This document shows, piece after piece, positions 63,431-64,000 of a stretch of 64,000 nucleotides of DNA (position 1 is its first letter; each line of letters opens with the position of its first letter). The position numbers and the translations under genes are program-made. The stretch lies in contig CM073887.1 in NCBI GenBank assembly GCA_037176705.1, positions 86,314,348 through 86,378,347 of the forward strand, in the 5' to 3' direction. This stretch comes from Molossus alvarezi (taxonomy: Eukaryota; Chordata; Mammalia; Chiroptera; Molossidae). Below the pieces are notes generated by a model that was given only the letters and a program-made list of their open reading frames with translations, was not told where the DNA came from and ran no database searches.

Positions 63431-64000
63431 AGTTTGATTATATTTATCAATTACTGGTCTTACTATTAGTACAGATCAAGTGAGTAAATACAGTTAACTA
63501 TCTCAGAACAAATTCAAGAAGTCCAACTTGCAATTCCCTGCATATTTGGAAGGTAGCTTTAAATGTAAAAATGTATTTATTTCTTTAGGCAAAAAACATT
63601 TTAACAAGTTGCAAAAAGAGTGAATGTGTTAGGGAAGAAGAAGTTGCTGAGGAGAGTAACTGATCTCTTTCCACTAAATTTGCCTTTGGCTGCTGCTCAA
63701 GTGTGTCTGTACAATAAGGTCTCCCAGATGCTTGTTTGCATCCGGTTTTGGTGTTTATCACTTGAGATAGAACATACATTAATTGTGGCTAGTTCTACTT
63801 CTTTATGTTACAGAATAATGCAGAAGGTGGGATCTGTTTTGTTTTCTATTGTTTACAAAGAATATAAATGAAATGGAAGCAAATTTTTCTTCCTTTTATA
63901 ATGAATATTCTGATAGGTTTTAGCATTTAATCTGGGATGATTCTCCTATGGGAGACTCTGTCATTAGTAGCTTCCTAAGTTATTCAGAATTCATCTCTTC
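63431..64000. other. Unique sequence, right edge
   Basis: Nothing recognised. Confidence 0.3.

Noticed and set aside
1..64000. CRISPR arrays, bacterial operons, ribosome binding sites or phage-like elements.
   Set aside because: Repeat types, base composition and lack of dense coding show mammalian nuclear DNA; no regularly spaced identical repeats were seen.
1..64000. Endogenous retrovirus or other viral insertions.
   Set aside because: I looked for long terminal repeat pairs, primer-binding sites and gag/pol/env wording and saw none. The only reverse transcriptase motifs lie in L1 ORF2.

Overview
This window is vertebrate nuclear DNA, almost certainly from a microbat. It is AT-rich and CpG-poor, with no compact genes and no conserved coding block I can name. 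It is full of tRNA-derived SINEs of the Ves type, which are characteristic of vesper bats and their relatives, and it carries LINE-1 copies of several ages over a background of old mammalian repeats (MIR, L2, hAT/MER5-like). I see no intact host protein gene, rRNA or functional tRNA. The window is best read as intergenic or deep intronic sequence. Ages, identities and family names are by eye; no search was run.

SINEs: I count about 36 copies, half in each orientation. Type 1 has a head with GCTCAGCGGTTAGAGCG, a middle with GCAGTTTGTCCCC and a tail with TCCTCGGGTGAGGAT. It falls into two tail subtypes: 1a (plus-sense CTATCTGAACAAAAAATGG, GTGTCCCTTTCACAT) and 1b (CTATCTGAAGATAAATGC, GTGTCTCTCTCACAT). 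Type 2 is the classic Ves form (GTGTGGCTCAGTGGTTGAGC, GGTTCGATTCCCGGTCAGGG, CCCCAGTGGGGG, GCAGGAGGC, ending in TAAAATCAATAAAA). Many copies have target-site duplications (TSDs) of 12-20 bp.

Layout. 1-9.9 kb: mostly unique DNA with MIR, L2 and MER5-like relics, a CpG-retaining open stretch at 1.7-2.05 kb, and a run of SINEs at 4.9-8.3 kb. 9.9-10.7 kb: a young 5'-truncated L1 with a 16-bp TSD. 14.3-16 kb: an isolated L1 5'UTR and an old L1 3' end. 17.3-18.6 kb: an old L1 interrupted by a younger L1, which carries a SINE at its tail. 21-23.7 kb: an L1 with promoter, ORF1 and 3'UTR but no ORF2 (half-L1 structure), hit by two SINEs. 24.8-32 kb: SINEs, a perfect 22-bp inverted repeat, MIR and L2. 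33.5-35.2 kb: old L1 DNA with L1 and SINE insertions. 38-40.2 kb: a young L1 with a 17-bp TSD and an internal 90-base net deletion. 41-42.2 kb: three tail-less SINE heads and an inverted L1 remnant. 42.2-47.1 kb: L2 remains. 49.4-50.1 kb: a 700-bp pyrimidine tract. 50.7-51.0 kb: a likely processed retrocopy. 52.45-59.06 kb: a composite of a twin-primed old L1 and a nearly full-length younger L1. 59-64 kb: SINEs and unique sequence.

The elements are linked by mechanism. The L1s supply ORF1p and ORF2p; SINEs and retrocopies are copied by that machinery, and their A-rich tails and TSDs are the marks it leaves. All L1 reading frames here are broken, so activity would have to come from elsewhere in the genome.
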